DNA from: Acidiferrobacterales bacterium
Lineage (GTDB): Bacteria > Pseudomonadota > Gammaproteobacteria > Acidiferrobacterales > SZUA-150
Length of the DNA: 62,373 nt
NCBI GenBank assembly: GCA_947258385.1
Contig: CAMYII010000020.1
Location: 9,607 to 71,979, forward strand
Direction of reading: 5' to 3'
In this document: positions 62,373 through 62,373 of the stretch, piece by piece
How positions within the stretch are numbered: the stretch's first letter is position 1
Layout: each line of letters starts with the position of its first letter
The notes under the pieces: generated by a model
What the model was told of the DNA's origin: nothing
The model's input: only the letters and a program-made list of their open reading frames with translations
Database searches by the model: none
Translations under genes and position numbers: made by a program

Positions 62373-62373
62373 G

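Overview
The window reads as a chromosomal stretch of a GC-rich gammaproteobacterium. The evidence is a Gram-negative porin, DctPQM TRAP transport, a HybOABC-type hydrogenase, a LpoP-like/PBP1b cell-wall pair and several outer-membrane lipoproteins. Energy metabolism looks versatile: periplasmic H2 oxidation plus use of small organic acids. The last ~2.6 kb (from about 59,770) is AT-rich phage sequence. A second AT-rich island is the HEAT-repeat gene at 25.4-26.4 kb. No rRNA, tRNA, CRISPR array or intact insertion sequence was seen. Layout, 0-7.3 kb (metals): a Hg(II)-type merR with its own operator, a MerC-like transporter gene interrupted by an in-frame TGA, and a small thioredoxin. Next comes a leftward bufferin-type RiPP operon (bufA-bufB-bufC, then doxX), divergent from an ECF sigma/DUF3379 anti-sigma pair. 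The two divergent units share a promoter-like motif. 7.3-14.4 kb: a complete leftward hybO-A-B-C-D-hupE-hybE operon for a group 1c-like uptake [NiFe] hydrogenase, preceded by an FNR/ANR box. 14.6-25.4 kb: small accessory genes, remnants of a GNAT gene and of nhaA, a phospholipase D/VTT fusion with an EEP nuclease-fold partner (clsB/ybhP-like), a quinone oxidoreductase and lutABC for lactate oxidation. 25.4-44.3 kb (catabolism): transketolase and OtnK-family kinase divergent from an IclR regulator with a perfect 17-bp palindrome, a 2-hydroxyacid dehydrogenase, a TakP-like TRAP system, an amidase, an MFS carrier, an MmsA-like dehydrogenase, a leaderless NMT1-like protein, a porin and tartronate semialdehyde reductase. 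These genes fit uptake and interconversion of C3-C4 hydroxy- or oxo-acids. The substrate is not determined by the sequence, and no known pathway contains exactly this set. 44.4-58 kb: a lipoprotein with a duplicated C-terminal module, a HupE/UreJ-2 membrane protein, an NHL-repeat exported protein, a GAF-LuxR regulator, a 1.3-kb decayed stretch, a UbiE-like methyltransferase, a large CHASE4-HAMP-PAS-GGDEF-EAL protein and a LpoP-like lipoprotein. 58-62.4 kb: the PBP1b gene has lost its 5' part and runs in frame into a phage-type GT4 glycosyltransferase. It is followed by a small phage protein, a capsid gene broken by an internal deletion, and the end of another gene. This is either a real phage-host junction or a chimeric assembly. 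A 100-165 bp hairpin-forming repeat family occurs four times in the first 21 kb. The candidates that best deserve follow-up are the bufferin operon with its shared ECF-like promoter, the transketolase/OtnK/TRAP catabolic cluster, and the glycosyltransferase-PBP1b chimera.
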